A DNA stretch of 64,000 bases from Flavobacterium stagni (GCF_004122105.1 NZ_SBKN01000009.1:1-64000), one strand, 5' to 3'; numbered from the stretch's first letter, positions 22,453 to 31,501 are shown. Program-made: numbers and translations. Notes: generated by a model not told the origin, from the sequence alone.

Positions 22453-24205
22453 ATGCAGTTTCTGAAAATTGGGATTCGTAGAGTTTTTTATAATACCCGT
22501 TTTCCAATTGCAGTAAGGTGGCATGATTGCCCGACTCTACAATTTGTCCGCGTTCCATCACGATAATTTTGTCGGCATTTACGATAGTGGCCAAACGATG
22601 GGCAATTACTATGGAGGTTCGACCTTCTGTTATCGTATCGGTTGCTTTTTGAATCAATTCCTCGGAATGGGTGTCAATAGAAGAAGTTGCTTCATCCATG
22701 ATTAATATACTCGGATTGCTCACATAGGCACGAAGAAAAGCAATCAATTGGCGCTGACCCGATGACAACATCACACCGCGTTCTTTGACATCGTGATTGT
22801 AATTCCCGGGTAACGACATGATGAATTCGTGAACTCCAATTTTCTTGGCAGCAGCAATCACCGATTCCCGACTGATTTCTGGATTCCCCAACGTAATGTT
22901 GTTGTAAATAGAATCAGCAAATAAAAATACATCTTGAAGTACGACCCCAATTTGGCGACGCAAACTTTCTAAGGTAAACGCATCGATATTGGTGCCGTCA
23001 ATGGTAATCGAACCGGAGTCGATTTCATAAAAACGATTCAATAAATTGATGATGGTCGATTTTCCAGCACCGGTAGCACCTACAATGGCGATGGTCTGAC
23101 CCGGTTGTACTTTTAAATCAATGCCTTTTAATACTTCTTCTCCCGGAATATAACTGAATCGCACGGCTTTGAGTTCGATTTCTCCCTTGAAATGTTCGGC
23201 AACAACAGTCCCGTCCACTTGTTTTTCTTCTTGTAAATCCAAGACATCAAACACGCGATTGGCTGAAATCATACCCATTTGCATTTCATTGAATTTATCG
23301 GCAATTTGGCGCAACGGATTGAAAAGCATCCCAATGAACATGGTGTAGGAAAACAAGTCCCCGAAGGTGGTGAACTTATCGCCGTCTAAAATGCGTATAC
23401 CACCGTACAATACAACAAAAGCCAAACAAAGTGAAGAGATGATATCTGCAATAGGAAAGAAGATGGAGTTGTACAAAATGGTCTTTATCCATGCTTTATT
23501 GTGCTTTTCATTAATCTCTTTGAATTTTTGGTACTCAATATCCTCGCGGTTGAATAACTGTACAATCTTCATCCCGGTCACGCGCTCTTGAACAAAAGTA
23601 TTCATGTTGGCGACTTGGGTTCTAACTTCTTCGAAGGCTACCTGCATTTTGCGTTGAAAAACGCGGGTTACATACACCAAGATAGGCATAGCAGCGACCA
23701 CAATGAGTGTAAGGCGCCAATTCATGTAAAACATAAATCCGAGCACCACTACCATTTTCAACAAATCACTGATGATCATGAACAATCCTTGACTGAAGAT
23801 ACGGGCTATTTGTTCAATATCCGAAACCGTTCGAGTTACCAATTGTCCCACAGGTGCCGTATCGAAATATTTCATTCGGAAGCGCAACAAATGGTGGAAT
23901 AATTTTAGGCGGATATCCCGAATGATATTTTGGCCTAAAATATTGGCCCAATACACAAAATAGAATTGAAATAACCCTTCTAAGATTAAAACAACCCCCA
24001 TTAAACAAACGTACAAGAGTAAGCCCTGTGCGTCTTTGGGGTCAATGTATAAATCGACTGTCTTTTTTAATAAAAAGGGGCGGAGAGCTGTGACAATAGA
24101 TAATAAAATCGCAGCTGCAATCACACCGCGAAACAACAGGCGATAGGGCTGAGTGAATTTCAAAATTCTCCGGAATAATTGGGAGTCAAAGGCTTTGGCT
24201 TTCAT
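22451..24205 (-). CDS. ABC exporter, fused membrane and ATPase domains (MsbA-like)
   Basis: A 584-residue half-transporter. The membrane domain covers about residues 20-315 with six helices. The ATPase at about 335-580 has Walker A GATGAGKST, the signature LSSGQRQ, Walker B ILIMDEATS and the switch His in VIAHRL. Such exporters work as homo- or heterodimers; lipid A, lipid or drug export are typical tasks, and the substrate cannot be read here. Its start overlaps the stop of truA by four bases, so the two are translated from one transcript. Confidence 0.92.
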   Translation of the reverse strand: MKAKAFDSQLFRRILKFTQPYRLLFRGVIAAAILLSIVTALRPFLLKKTVDLYIDPKDAQGLLLYVCLMGVVLILEGLFQFYFVYWANILGQNIIRDIRLKLFHHLLRFRMKYFDTAPVGQLVTRTVSDIEQIARIFSQGLFMIISDLLKMVVVLGFMFYMNWRLTLIVVAAMPILVYVTRVFQRKMQVAFEEVRTQVANMNTFVQERVTGMKIVQLFNREDIEYQKFKEINEKHNKAWIKTILYNSIFFPIADIISSLCLAFVVLYGGIRILDGDKFTTFGDLFSYTMFIGMLFNPLRQIADKFNEMQMGMISANRVFDVLDLQEEKQVDGTVVAEHFKGEIELKAVRFSYIPGEEVLKGIDLKVQPGQTIAIVGATGAGKSTIINLLNRFYEIDSGSITIDGTNIDAFTLESLRRQIGVVLQDVFLFADSIYNNITLGNPEISRESVIAAAKKIGVHEFIMSLPGNYNHDVKERGVMLSSGQRQLIAFLRAYVSNPSILIMDEATSSIDTHSEELIQKATDTITEGRTSIVIAHRLATIVNADKIIVMERGQIVESGNHATLLQLENGYYKKLYESQFSETA

Positions 24206-24960
24206 AGTTTCAATCGTTCCTGAAAAGGAATATAGGGATAATGAACTTCAGTAAGGTATAAACCGTGTGCAGGGACAGAAAATCCGGCTTTGCTACGATT
24301 TTTACTCGCTATTATCGTTTCTAAATCGGTTAGACTTATTTTACCTAAACCCAAATCTACCAAAGTTCCCACGATGGCACGCACCATATTACGTAAAAAC
24401 CGATCCGCTGAAATGGTAAAAATAAGCTGATTGCCCTGTTGTTGCCATTCTGCATGTTCGATGACACAGTTAAATGTTTTCACATCGGTATGTACTTTGG
24501 AAAAACATTCAAAGTCGGTATGGGTTTTCAATACCGCACAACCTTCATTCATGGCCTTCAAATTTAACGCGTGTGGATAGTACCAACTGTCTTCGCATTC
24601 AAAAGCGCTTTTACGGGTATGGATATGGTATTCATAGGTGCGACGCGTAGCATCAAAACGGGCATGGGCATCGGAATGAACGGGATACAAATCGAATAAG
24701 GCAATATCTTTGGGAAGATAAGCATTTAATTTTTTGAGAAGCATAGGAATATCTAATTCGCCCTCATAATCAAAATGCGCAAACATTTGCCGTGCGTGTA
24801 CTCCGGTGTCAGTTCGACCTGCACCTGTAGCATCAATGGGAGTGCGCAAAAGAAGCGACAACGCCTTGTTCAAGGTTTCCTGAACAGAAGCTGCATTGGG
24901 TTGGTATTGCCATCCGTGGTACGCCGTGCCTTTGTATGCAAATTCGATGAAATATCTCAA
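24202..24960 (-). CDS. truA: tRNA pseudouridine(38-40) synthase
   Basis: A 252-residue protein matching TruA, which converts uridines 38-40 in the tRNA anticodon arm to pseudouridine. The catalytic Asp is in GRTDTGVHARQMF (about residue 51). Further family motifs are YHGWQYQPN near the N-terminus and FSKVHTDVK in the middle. The length is normal. It overlaps by four bases with the ABC exporter gene, an arrangement also known in other Flavobacteriaceae by general gene order; its promoter should lie in the 24961-25068 gap. Confidence 0.94.
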   Translation of the reverse strand: MRYFIEFAYKGTAYHGWQYQPNAASVQETLNKALSLLLRTPIDATGAGRTDTGVHARQMFAHFDYEGELDIPMLLKKLNAYLPKDIALFDLYPVHSDAHARFDATRRTYEYHIHTRKSAFECEDSWYYPHALNLKAMNEGCAVLKTHTDFECFSKVHTDVKTFNCVIEHAEWQQQGNQLIFTISADRFLRNMVRAIVGTLVDLGLGKISLTDLETIIASKNRSKAGFSVPAHGLYLTEVHYPYIPFQERLKL

Positions 24961-25068
24961 AATTCAACTTGGGTTTAACGGGAGCAAAGGTACGAAGATT
25001 TGTGTAGCTAAAAGTGAATCATTTCTTAAGAAAAGAATGTAAATTGCATCCTTTTTGAAATCTATCGT

Positions 25069-25599
25069 ATGCGGAAAATTCTCTTATTATCGGATACCCA
25101 CAGTCATATCGACGAGCGCATCATGAAGCATGTAATGTGGTCGGATGAAGTTTGGCATGCCGGTGATATTGGAAATTTAAAAGTCACAGATTCACTGAAG
25201 GCAGTTCGTCCCTTACGAGCGGTTTATGGAAATATTGACGACCATCAAGCCCGAGCGGAATTTCCGTTACACAATAGGTTTTGGTGTGAACAAGTTGCTG
25301 TTTGGATAACACATATTGGCGGCTATCCCGGCAAATACAATCCCGCGATTCGACAAGAAATTTTGACCAATCCACCCCAACTTTTTATTTGTGGGCATTC
25401 CCATATTTTGAAAGTACAATTTGATAAAACATTGAATTTACTTCATCTTAATCCGGGAGCTGCCGGTGTACACGGTTTTCATCAAGTGCGCACGATGTTA
25501 CGTTTTGTGATTGACGGCGATAAAATCAAGGATATGGAGATAGTGGAGTTAGGGAAGCGGGGTGGCAGTGAGCAGTATTCAGTGAACAGTGATCAGTGA
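25069..25599 (+). CDS. Metallophosphoesterase, YfcE/MJ0936 type
   Basis: A 176-residue metallo-dependent phosphodiesterase. The metal ligands are visible as SDTHSH (D-x-H), GDIGN, YGNIDDHQ, THIGG and CGHSHI. Family members cleave small phosphodiesters or act as housekeeping phosphatases with Mn2+. The last 13 residues (after VELGKRGG) are translated from the start of a CAGT-rich repeat at 25565, so the natural C-terminus seems to be extended by the repeat. It is divergent from truA and convergent with the barrel protein gene. Confidence 0.88.
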   Translation: MRKILLLSDTHSHIDERIMKHVMWSDEVWHAGDIGNLKVTDSLKAVRPLRAVYGNIDDHQARAEFPLHNRFWCEQVAVWITHIGGYPGKYNPAIRQEILTNPPQLFICGHSHILKVQFDKTLNLLHLNPGAAGVHGFHQVRTMLRFVIDGDKIKDMEIVELGKRGGSEQYSVNSDQ

Positions 25600-25607
25600 A
25601 CAGTATT
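25565..25607. repeat. CAGT-rich short tandem repeat
   Basis: Five copies of (A/T)CAGT(A/G) separated by 4-6 bases overlap the 3' end of the phosphoesterase gene. The same type of repeat is at 29016-29160. Confidence 0.6.
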
Positions 25608-25654
25608 TCGTGTTTTTAGTTAATTCAAAATTTACAATTTACAATTCATAATAA

Positions 25655-25686
25655 TAAAAAACGCCTTTCCGGAGAAAGGCGTTTTG
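25655..25686. terminator. Bidirectional hairpin terminator
   Basis: AAAACGCCTTTC pairs with GAAAGGCGTTTT around a four-base loop (CGGA), with an A tract before and a T tract after, between convergent genes. Confidence 0.8.
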
Positions 25687-25687
25687 T

Positions 25688-26248
25688 TTAAAATAAATAA
25701 CCCAGAGAAAATTGGACCACGGCATTTTTTACATCGGCATCGCGTTTGGGTTCGGTGAGTCCGGCCGCATAACGCCCGGATACGAAGAGTCCGTTGGTGA
25801 TTTTATAACTTAATCCACCCGCCACAGCAAAGTCAAACGTATTCGAGTCGCCGAGGCTTACATTGTTCCGTTGACTCACTAATACCGACGCTTGGGGTCC
25901 TAATTCGAGGCTTAGTCGATTTTTTGTGAGGTAAAATTTAGCCAATACAGGAACGGACAAATAGCCCAGTTCATTTTTGATTTGCGTGCCCAAGCCTTTG
26001 AGTTCTGATCCTTGTGTTGAGTAGAGCAATTCGGGTTGGAACGATAAGTTTTCGAAAACTTTAATTTCAGTGACCAAACCGGCGTGGTAACTGGTTAACG
26101 TATTGAAATCCACATTTTGGATATTTCCGCCTTGATAATTGGCAAAATTGACACCGGCTTTGAGTCCGAACTTCACCACTTGCGCTTGTAAGGAACTCCC
26201 TCCCAAAGCGAATACGAGCATAACAATTATTTTTTTCATAGGTTTCAT
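25688..26248 (-). CDS. Outer-membrane beta-barrel protein (porin-like, PorT family)
   Basis: A 186-residue protein with a signal peptide (residues 1-22, ending LQAQ) and alternating strands over the rest, such as VKFGLKAGVNFANYQGG and SLELGPQASVLVSQ, ending in an aromatic residue (SLGYLF) as outer-membrane barrels do. It matches the common Bacteroidota OMP_b-brl_2 family, which has many members of unknown role. Transcribed away from the DUF4293 gene. It starts at an ATG in front of the signal peptide; an ATG six bases upstream is in frame but less central. Confidence 0.85.
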   Translation of the reverse strand: MKPMKKIIVMLVFALGGSSLQAQVVKFGLKAGVNFANYQGGNIQNVDFNTLTSYHAGLVTEIKVFENLSFQPELLYSTQGSELKGLGTQIKNELGYLSVPVLAKFYLTKNRLSLELGPQASVLVSQRNNVSLGDSNTFDFAVAGGLSYKITNGLFVSGRYAAGLTEPKRDADVKNAVVQFSLGYLF

Positions 26249-26308
26249 TTATGGAATTAAAACGAAAAGGGTCTAGAAATAATTGTGCCAAAGTGGAATA
26301 GTAGGAAT

Positions 26309-26342
26309 AAAAAAATCCGTTTCGACAAGGAAACGGATTTTT
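26309..26342. terminator. Bidirectional hairpin terminator
   Basis: AAAAATCCGTTTC pairs with GAAACGGATTTTT around a six-base loop. It lies downstream of the DUF4293 gene, which is on the minus strand. Confidence 0.75.
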
Positions 26343-26370
26343 AACGCACTAATAAACTAAGTTTACAGGT

Positions 26371-26784
26371 TTATCGGATACGGTCCACTGATTTTACGAG
26401 ATCTTCATCCTTTTTGATGGCTTTATTCGCTAAAACCAGCATGACGATAGAAAAAATAGGAAGTAACATCCCAATACCCTTCTCAGAAACGGCAGGCGTT
26501 TCTCCGGATACGTTAAGCGAACGGTAAATCAATAATCCTAATAAAATTAAATTTAATATCATGGCCAGTCTGTTAAAAACAAACTGTTGTTTACGATTTT
26601 TGAAACTAATTAAACTCATGGCGACCACAGCAGTTGCTGCTCCTGATAAAGCTAAGTATTTGAAATCCATAGCGAAGTAGAACGGTTTGCCATTATCCAA
26701 CGTCCATAGCGGGAATACATAACCTAGAAATCCGGTGAGGATAACCGACAATGACATGTAAACCGTTTGAATTCGTTGAAACAT
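26371..26784 (-). CDS. DUF4293 membrane protein
   Basis: A 137-residue protein with four predicted membrane helices (about residues 10-30, 45-63, 75-92 and 105-120) and a short charged tail. The opening QRIQTVYM is typical for the DUF4293 family, a Bacteroidota-specific family whose role is unknown. In many flavobacteria it lies divergent to rho, as here (rho starts at 26975), so the neighbourhood is conserved, although a functional link is unproven. Confidence 0.88.
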   Translation of the reverse strand: MFQRIQTVYMSLSVILTGFLGYVFPLWTLDNGKPFYFAMDFKYLALSGAATAVVAMSLISFKNRKQQFVFNRLAMILNLILLGLLIYRSLNVSGETPAVSEKGIGMLLPIFSIVMLVLANKAIKKDEDLVKSVDRIR

Positions 26785-26974
26785 TTTTTAATTTTTAAGT
26801 GGTCCAAAAATAGTATTTCTTTTTTTAAAAAACTATTGCACGCTTAATTTTTATTCGTATTATTGCATTGCAATTCCGTAAATACTTCATGCTCACGGAA
26901 TTTATTCTAACAAAAACTCCACACCTTTATCTAACACCAGATAATCTACTAATTTAAATGCTTTGTAACTATTT

Positions 26975-28843
26975 ATGTTTGACATTTCAAAGTTAAAAAC
27001 CATGAAGCTTTCTGAGCTTCAGGAGATTGCCAAATTGGCCCAAACGATCAAATTCGCCGGAGTAAAAAAAGAGGAACTTATCGATCGAATTATAGCCCAT
27101 CAAAATGCGAGTGAGTCCGGTGCTTCGCCTGTAGAAAGTACTGAGAAAAGAGGTCGTCGACCGCGCATGCAGTCGGCAGAAACACCACAAGAAACGCCCC
27201 AAGATTTATTTACAGCTCCTGATGATGCAACTCCTGTTGTTGAAAGCGAAGGGAAAAAGCGTGGACGTAAGCCCAAAGTGGTTGCTGAAACGCCAGCACC
27301 TGAAACAAAAAATGAAACCCAAGCTGTAGAAGAACCTGCCAAAAAAGAAGGTCGTTTTCAACAGCGGGATCGCAATAATCGCCCCGAATTTAATCGGTCA
27401 CGAGAGCAACGACCCAATGCTCCTGTAGAGTATGAACCGTTTATGCCTCCGCAAATCACGACGGAATCGCTTCCAACAGATTTTACAGATAATTCTCGTA
27501 ATCCGCGACAAGAGAACCGAAAAGGGCCACAAGATAATGCACCACAGAAGGTTAGACCTCAGTTTGTGCCACCAGGGCCGAGTGCTGATTTACCCCCGAT
27601 TCAAGAGTCGGCAATGCCTCATGGTAATGGAAATGCTAATCAAAATGGCAATGGGAACAATCCCAATTACCAGAATCAAAATAATAAGTTTAAAAAGACA
27701 CAAAACGTTCGCGATGCCGATTATGAATTTGATGGTATTATCGAATGTGAAGGCGTGTTGGAAATGATGCCCGATGGCTATGGTTTCTTGCGCTCTTCGG
27801 ATTATAACTATTTAGCTTCTCCCGATGATATTTATTTATCGACTTCCCAAATTCGTTTGTTTGGATTAAAAACAGGAGATACCGTAAAAGGAGTGGTGCG
27901 TCCACCGAAGGAAAGTGAAAAATTCTTCCCGTTGGTGAAAGTGTTAAAAATTAACGGTCATGATCCGCAAGTAGTGCGTGACCGTGTGTCGTTTGACCAC
28001 TTGACTCCGATTTTCCCACAAGAGAAATTCAAGATGGATGCGAAGCAAGCTTCGGTTTCTACACGTATTATCGATTTGTTTTCTCCAATTGGAAAAGGAC
28101 AACGCGGTATGATTGTGGCCCAACCGAAAACGGGTAAAACGATGTTGTTGAAAGACATTGCTAATGCCATTGCTGCCAACCATCCCGAAGTGTATTTGTT
28201 GGTGTTGTTGATCGACGAACGTCCAGAAGAGGTGACTGATATGCAACGCAGTGTACGCGGGGAAGTAATTGCTTCTACGTTTGACCGCGAACCCCAAGAG
28301 CACGTAAAAATTGCCAACATCGTTTTGGAAAAAGCAAAGCGTTTGGTAGAGTGTGGGCATGATGTGGTGATTCTTTTGGATTCGATTACACGTTTAGCAC
28401 GTGCCTACAATACGGTTCAACCCGCTTCAGGAAAAGTCTTGAGTGGTGGGGTGGATGCCAATGCGCTACAAAAACCAAAACGTTTCTTTGGTGCGGCTCG
28501 TAATGTTGAAAATGGCGGGTCGTTGAGTATCATTGCTACGGCGTTAACAGAAACCGGTTCGAAAATGGATGAGGTAATCTTTGAAGAATTTAAGGGAACG
28601 GGTAATATGGAATTGCAGTTGGATCGTAAAATTGCCAACCGTCGTATATTCCCAGCGATTGATCTTACTTCTTCGAGTACGCGTCGTGACGACTTGTTAT
28701 TGGATGAGAAAACGTTACAACGCATGTGGATCCTTCGCAAGTTCTTAGCGGATATGAATCCGGTGGAGGCGATGGATACGATTAATGATAAAATTAAAAA
28801 AACGCGTTCGAATGATGAGTTTTTGATTTCGATGAACGATTAA
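26975..28843 (+). CDS. rho: Transcription termination factor Rho
   Basis: A 622-residue Rho, an RNA-binding hexameric ATPase that ends transcripts. It has a Rho_N SAP-like domain (residues 1-45, [10 protein letters not shown]) and a long charged, Asn- and Gln-rich linker (about 45-245). The cold-shock RNA-binding domain (about 255-330, [15 protein letters not shown]) is followed by the ATPase core with [40 protein letters not shown] and [18 protein letters not shown]. Usual Rho is about 420 residues; the extra length is the linker, a known trait of Bacteroidota Rho. A leader of about 190 bases separates it from the divergent DUF4293 gene. A hairpin terminator follows. Confidence 0.96.
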   Translation: MFDISKLKTMKLSELQEIAKLAQTIKFAGVKKEELIDRIIAHQNASESGASPVESTEKRGRRPRMQSAETPQETPQDLFTAPDDATPVVESEGKKRGRKPKVVAETPAPETKNETQAVEEPAKKEGRFQQRDRNNRPEFNRSREQRPNAPVEYEPFMPPQITTESLPTDFTDNSRNPRQENRKGPQDNAPQKVRPQFVPPGPSADLPPIQESAMPHGNGNANQNGNGNNPNYQNQNNKFKKTQNVRDADYEFDGIIECEGVLEMMPDGYGFLRSSDYNYLASPDDIYLSTSQIRLFGLKTGDTVKGVVRPPKESEKFFPLVKVLKINGHDPQVVRDRVSFDHLTPIFPQEKFKMDAKQASVSTRIIDLFSPIGKGQRGMIVAQPKTGKTMLLKDIANAIAANHPEVYLLVLLIDERPEEVTDMQRSVRGEVIASTFDREPQEHVKIANIVLEKAKRLVECGHDVVILLDSITRLARAYNTVQPASGKVLSGGVDANALQKPKRFFGAARNVENGGSLSIIATALTETGSKMDEVIFEEFKGTGNMELQLDRKIANRRIFPAIDLTSSSTRRDDLLLDEKTLQRMWILRKFLADMNPVEAMDTINDKIKKTRSNDEFLISMND

Positions 28844-28868
28844 TAGTATTTCCGAGTAGATTCGGGTA

Positions 28869-28905
28869 AACCTAACAAGTTTTCAAACTTGTTAGGTTTT
28901 TTTAT
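28869..28905 (+). terminator. rho terminator
   Basis: AACCTAACAAG pairs with CTTGTTAGGTT around an eight-base loop, followed by a T tract, 25 bases after the rho stop codon. Confidence 0.85.
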
Positions 28906-28931
28906 GCAATTACGTGAGGTTTCTCGGGATT

Positions 28932-29015
28932 TGCGATAGGGATTGAGGCCTTGTTGGAGCTCGCCGGAGGCACGAAGGCAGCGACGGCCGAAAGCCCGAC
29001 CCGGAGGGGATCGCC
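28932..29015. ncRNA. 84-bp structured dispersed repeat, Flavo-1-like
   Basis: The same 84 bases occur at 36623-36706 with one mismatch. The ends GCGAT and ATCGC pair to close the structure; GCCTT pairs with AAGGC, and GGCCGAAAGCC forms a small hairpin. Layout and content resemble the Flavo-1 type RNA motif that is scattered in many copies in flavobacterial genomes; this was judged by eye. It stands directly downstream of the rho terminator, orientation unknown. Confidence 0.5.
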
Positions 29016-29160
29016 AAGAGCAGTAAACAGTAATCAGTATACAGTAATCAGTATACAGTATTCAGTATGTAGTGATCAGTGGGCACTGATCATTTTGAAG
29101 TATGTAGTGATCAGTGGGCATTGATCAGTATGCAGTAAGTAGTGATCAGTGGGCACTGAT
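29016..29160. repeat. CAGT-type tandem repeat block
   Basis: Units such as CAGTAATCAGTATACAGT and GTAGTGATCAGTGGGCA repeat about ten times. A copy of GATCAGTGGGCA-TGATCA occurs three times. It fills most of the gap between rho and trxB and abuts the structured repeat. The same unit is present at 25565. Confidence 0.75.
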
Positions 29161-29168
29161 TAGAAGCA

Positions 29169-29194
29169 AAAAAAAGAGCCGCGTGTGCGACTCT
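29169..29194 (-). terminator. trxB terminator
   Basis: On the minus strand AGAGTCGC pairs with GCGGCTCT (one mismatch) around ACAC, followed by eight T, 20 bases after the stop of trxB. Confidence 0.75.
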
Positions 29195-29214
29195 CATTCT
29201 TATTTTTATGTTGA

Positions 29215-30162
29215 TTATTCCATGGCGGCTAGGTAGCGCTCCGCGTCAAGGGCGGCCATACAGCCCGTTCCGGCGGCGGTAATCGCTTGACGATACACGT
29301 GGTCGGCAGCATCTCCAGCAACGAATACACCGGGTACATTGGTTTTTGAAGTTCCTGGAGTATTTACGATATAACCGGTTTCATCCAAGGTGATATAGTC
29401 TTTGAAAATTTCGGTATTGGGTTGGTGACCGATGGCAACGAAGAATCCGGTAGCCGGAATTTCGCGTTCTTCCCCTGTAGTTCGGTTGGCTACTTTTACG
29501 GCATGCACCACTTGGCCGTCACCTAATACTTCAACAGTTTCGGTATGCATTAAAATTTCAATATTCTCAGTTTTGCGTACGCGCTCTTCCATGATACGAG
29601 AGGCGCGGAATTTCTCGCTACGCACCAACATGGTTACTTTTTTACACATTTTAGAAAGGTAGTGCGCTTCTTCACAAGCGGAGTCACCTGCTCCGACAAT
29701 CACTACTTCTTGGTTGCGGTAAAAGAATCCGTCGCACACGGCGCAAGCGGAAACACCACCACCCATTTGCAAATAGTGTTGTTCTGAAGGTAAACCTAAA
29801 TATTTGGCTGAAGCACCGGTAGAGATGATTACCGTTTCACAATGAATTTCTTTGTTGTCGTGGATCCATACTTTGTGTGTGGGTCCGCTGAAATCTACTT
29901 TTGTTACCCAACCGTCGCGGATATCGGCACCAAAACGTTTGGCTTGTTCTTGCAATTGTACCATCATTTCGGGTCCGGTTACTCCCTCAGGATAGCCAGG
30001 GAAATTCTCTACTTCGTTGGTTGTCGTCAGCTGACCACCGGGTTGTGTTCCTTGATAAAGAACGGGATTCATATTGGCACGAGACGCGTAAATAGCCGCG
30101 GTATATCCCGCAGGTCCGGAGCCAATAATAAGGCATTTTACTTTTTCTATTGTATCTGACAT
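29215..30162 (-). CDS. trxB: Thioredoxin-disulfide reductase
   Basis: A 315-residue flavoenzyme that uses NADPH to reduce thioredoxin. It has the FAD-binding GSGPAGYTAAIYASRA at the N-terminus, the redox pair CAVC in SACAVCDGFFY (about residues 139-142), the NADPH-binding GAGDSACEEAHYL, and the C-terminal FVAGDAADHVYRQA. Start: an open frame continues 26 codons upstream, but those residues are not conserved and a -7 box lies inside them, so the start is the ATG ending at 30162. Divergent from the lipoprotein gene at 30284. Confidence 0.95.
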   Translation of the reverse strand: MSDTIEKVKCLIIGSGPAGYTAAIYASRANMNPVLYQGTQPGGQLTTTNEVENFPGYPEGVTGPEMMVQLQEQAKRFGADIRDGWVTKVDFSGPTHKVWIHDNKEIHCETVIISTGASAKYLGLPSEQHYLQMGGGVSACAVCDGFFYRNQEVVIVGAGDSACEEAHYLSKMCKKVTMLVRSEKFRASRIMEERVRKTENIEILMHTETVEVLGDGQVVHAVKVANRTTGEEREIPATGFFVAIGHQPNTEIFKDYITLDETGYIVNTPGTSKTNVPGVFVAGDAADHVYRQAITAAGTGCMAALDAERYLAAME

Positions 30163-30185
30163 GATTGAATTAATTTTAAGCGACA

Positions 30186-30209
30186 CAAAGTTACTTTTTT
30201 CTATCTTTG
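30186..30209. promoter_or_regulatory. Overlapping divergent -7 boxes for trxB and a lipoprotein gene
   Basis: On the minus strand TAACTTTG (30193 to 30186) matches TAnnTTTG and lies 23 bases from the trxB start. On the plus strand TATCTTTG (30202-30209) matches the same consensus and lies about 75 bases from the ATG at 30284. Only eight bases separate them, so the two promoters probably compete for polymerase. No good -33 box is visible. Confidence 0.5.
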
Positions 30210-30283
30210 ATTTACACTGAAATGAAATTGTAATTAACAATTTAGTGATAAAAACTTTTTATAAATGCCTAATAAATCGCGAA

Positions 30284-30730
30284 ATGAAATTTAAATTTTG
30301 TCTAGTCTTATTGTTAGTTGGATTATTTGTTGGGTGTACTTCTGACGATCCCATCAGTTATCATCCTGAATTAAAAACGCTTGTTGGAAAATGGAAATTA
30401 ACAGAAGCATGGTCAGATGTAGATGCTGATCCCACTACAGATGCGTTTGATCCCATTTACATTACCGATGGTTATGAAATTACATTTCATGAAAACGGTA
30501 CTTTTGAAACGGCTATATTACCTGGATACACAGGCGGAACCTATAAGTTTGTCAATGTTAGCAGTAAAAATTTGGAATTGACATTTACCAATGGAAATTC
30601 TAAAGTTTTTGGGTATTATTTCTTTTTAAATGGGACTACAACAGGTTTGAATATGGTCGGACTTCATTCGTTTACATTTCCTGAGGATACTTATTTTTAT
30701 GAATTTGTTCATTTAACACGAATTGAATAA
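30284..30730 (+). CDS. Lipocalin-like lipoprotein
   Basis: A 148-residue protein starting with a signal and lipobox (VGLFVGCTSDD, Cys at about residue 18). The rest resembles a single lipocalin-like (DUF5004-type) barrel: LVGKWKLTEAWSD near the start, FHENGTF in the middle and a final strand with FYEFVHLTRIE. Members are common envelope proteins of Bacteroidota with unknown ligands. The upstream in-frame GTG at 30245 would add 13 residues before the signal, so the ATG is preferred. Confidence 0.8.
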   Translation: MKFKFCLVLLLVGLFVGCTSDDPISYHPELKTLVGKWKLTEAWSDVDADPTTDAFDPIYITDGYEITFHENGTFETAILPGYTGGTYKFVNVSSKNLELTFTNGNSKVFGYYFFLNGTTTGLNMVGLHSFTFPEDTYFYEFVHLTRIE

Positions 30731-30748
30731 ATTTAAATTTGATTAGTA

Positions 30749-31054
30749 GTGAAATTGCGAACAAAATTGTGGTGCATCCAAATTATACATTTGGCTATTT
30801 TGTCGGAGTGTATTCGTATTCAATTCGTTTTGTATTACAAGTTTATTGAATCCACGGGTAAGACAAGAGCGCTGTTCGGACTCATTGAAATGGGGTATGA
30901 ATATCGGTATTTATTCCTGCTGCCTTTAATCCTAACTTCATTTGGGGTTTACAGATTACATTCTGAATTTCGATTGCCAGTTTCTTGGTTGAATTTCACA
31001 CGCTTACTAGCATTCTTTAGTATTGTTATTCCTTTTTGGAAGTTATTTGTCTGA
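30749..31054 (+). CDS. Small membrane protein, unknown function, GTG start
   Basis: A 101-residue protein starting with GTG, 18 bases after the lipoprotein gene, with three hydrophobic segments (about residues 8-30, 52-67 and 82-101). No family recognised. The close spacing suggests cotranscription with the lipoprotein gene. Coding status is supported by length and membrane pattern only. Confidence 0.45.
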   Translation: MKLRTKLWCIQIIHLAILSECIRIQFVLYYKFIESTGKTRALFGLIEMGYEYRYLFLLPLILTSFGVYRLHSEFRLPVSWLNFTRLLAFFSIVIPFWKLFV

Positions 31055-31079
31055 TATGTTTTTTTTTAAGTAAACTTTT

Positions 31080-31126
31080 GGCTGCGATGGCAGGATTAAA
31101 GATCCTGTAGGTGGTTTGTTGCTCAA
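31080..31126 (-). pseudogene. Decayed tRNA-Pro 3' half, copy 1
   Basis: Reading the minus strand, the segment keeps AGGATC-TTTAATCCTGCCA, the T-arm and 3' acceptor strand of the tRNA-Pro at 31502. The T loop is altered (TTTAATC in place of TTCGAATC) and the 5' half is missing. Confidence 0.55.
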
Positions 31127-31188
31127 GAAAAGTGCGACTACGTCTACACTTTTTTTTGCTTTTCACTTCGCTCAAAAGTAAACTTTTG

Positions 31189-31235
31189 GCTGCGATGGCA
31201 GGATTAAAGATCCTGGAGGAGGTATGTTGCTCGAA
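31189..31235 (-). pseudogene. Decayed tRNA-Pro 3' half, copy 2
   Basis: Closely similar to copy 1 over 47 bases and lying 109 bases away, with the same upstream sequence (AAACTTTTGGCTGCG). A local duplication is likely. Confidence 0.55.
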
Positions 31236-31312
31236 GAAAAACAGCTACTTCGTAGCAATTTTTTTGTTTGTATTCTTCGCTACAAAGTGAACTTTGCGCT
31301 CAGTCTACAAAC

Positions 31313-31340
31313 AAAAAAACCGGACATTGTCCGGTTTTTC
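31313..31340 (-). terminator. Hairpin terminator left of tRNA fragment 3
   Basis: AAAACCGGACA pairs with TGTCCGGTTTT, with an A tract on the left that is read as a T tract on the minus strand. It is placed as the terminator of the decayed tRNA at 31343. Confidence 0.7.
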
Positions 31341-31342
31341 TT

Positions 31343-31391
31343 CAGTCGGGGTGGCAGGATTGAATATCCTGTTAGAGGTAAGTTGCTCAAG
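31343..31391 (-). pseudogene. Decayed tRNA-Pro 3' half, copy 3
   Basis: Keeps GTCGGGGTGGCAGGATT of the intact tRNA's 3' end (plus-strand reading), then diverges in the T loop and variable region. The acceptor end is intact, and a terminator follows on the minus strand, as with the real tRNA. Confidence 0.6.
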
Positions 31392-31468
31392 AAAAGTGAG
31401 ACTATGTCTACACTTTTTTTTTGCTTTTCACTTCGCTCAAAAGTAAACTTTTGGCTGCGTTTCACGCA

Positions 31469-31499
31469 AAAAAAAAAGTGGAACGAGAGTTCCACTTTT
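31469..31499 (-). terminator. tRNA-Pro terminator
   Basis: AAAAGTGGAAC pairs with GTTCCACTTTT around GAGA; the minus-strand transcript ends in a run of T. Confidence 0.75.
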
Positions 31500-31501
31500 C
31501 T

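Larger units (their letters stand above)
31055..31501. other. Gap with tRNA-derived fragments and terminators
   Basis: No convincing gene is seen here. The gap holds three decayed copies of the 3' half of the neighbouring tRNA-Pro, a duplicated stretch of about 75 bases (31121-31195 and 31384-31460), and two terminator hairpins pointing to the minus strand. Short open frames crossing the gap and the tRNA are by-products. Confidence 0.65.

Noticed and set aside
29215..30240. trxB starting at 30240
   Set aside because: The upstream 26 codons contain a -7 box and are not like TrxB; the start is at 30162.
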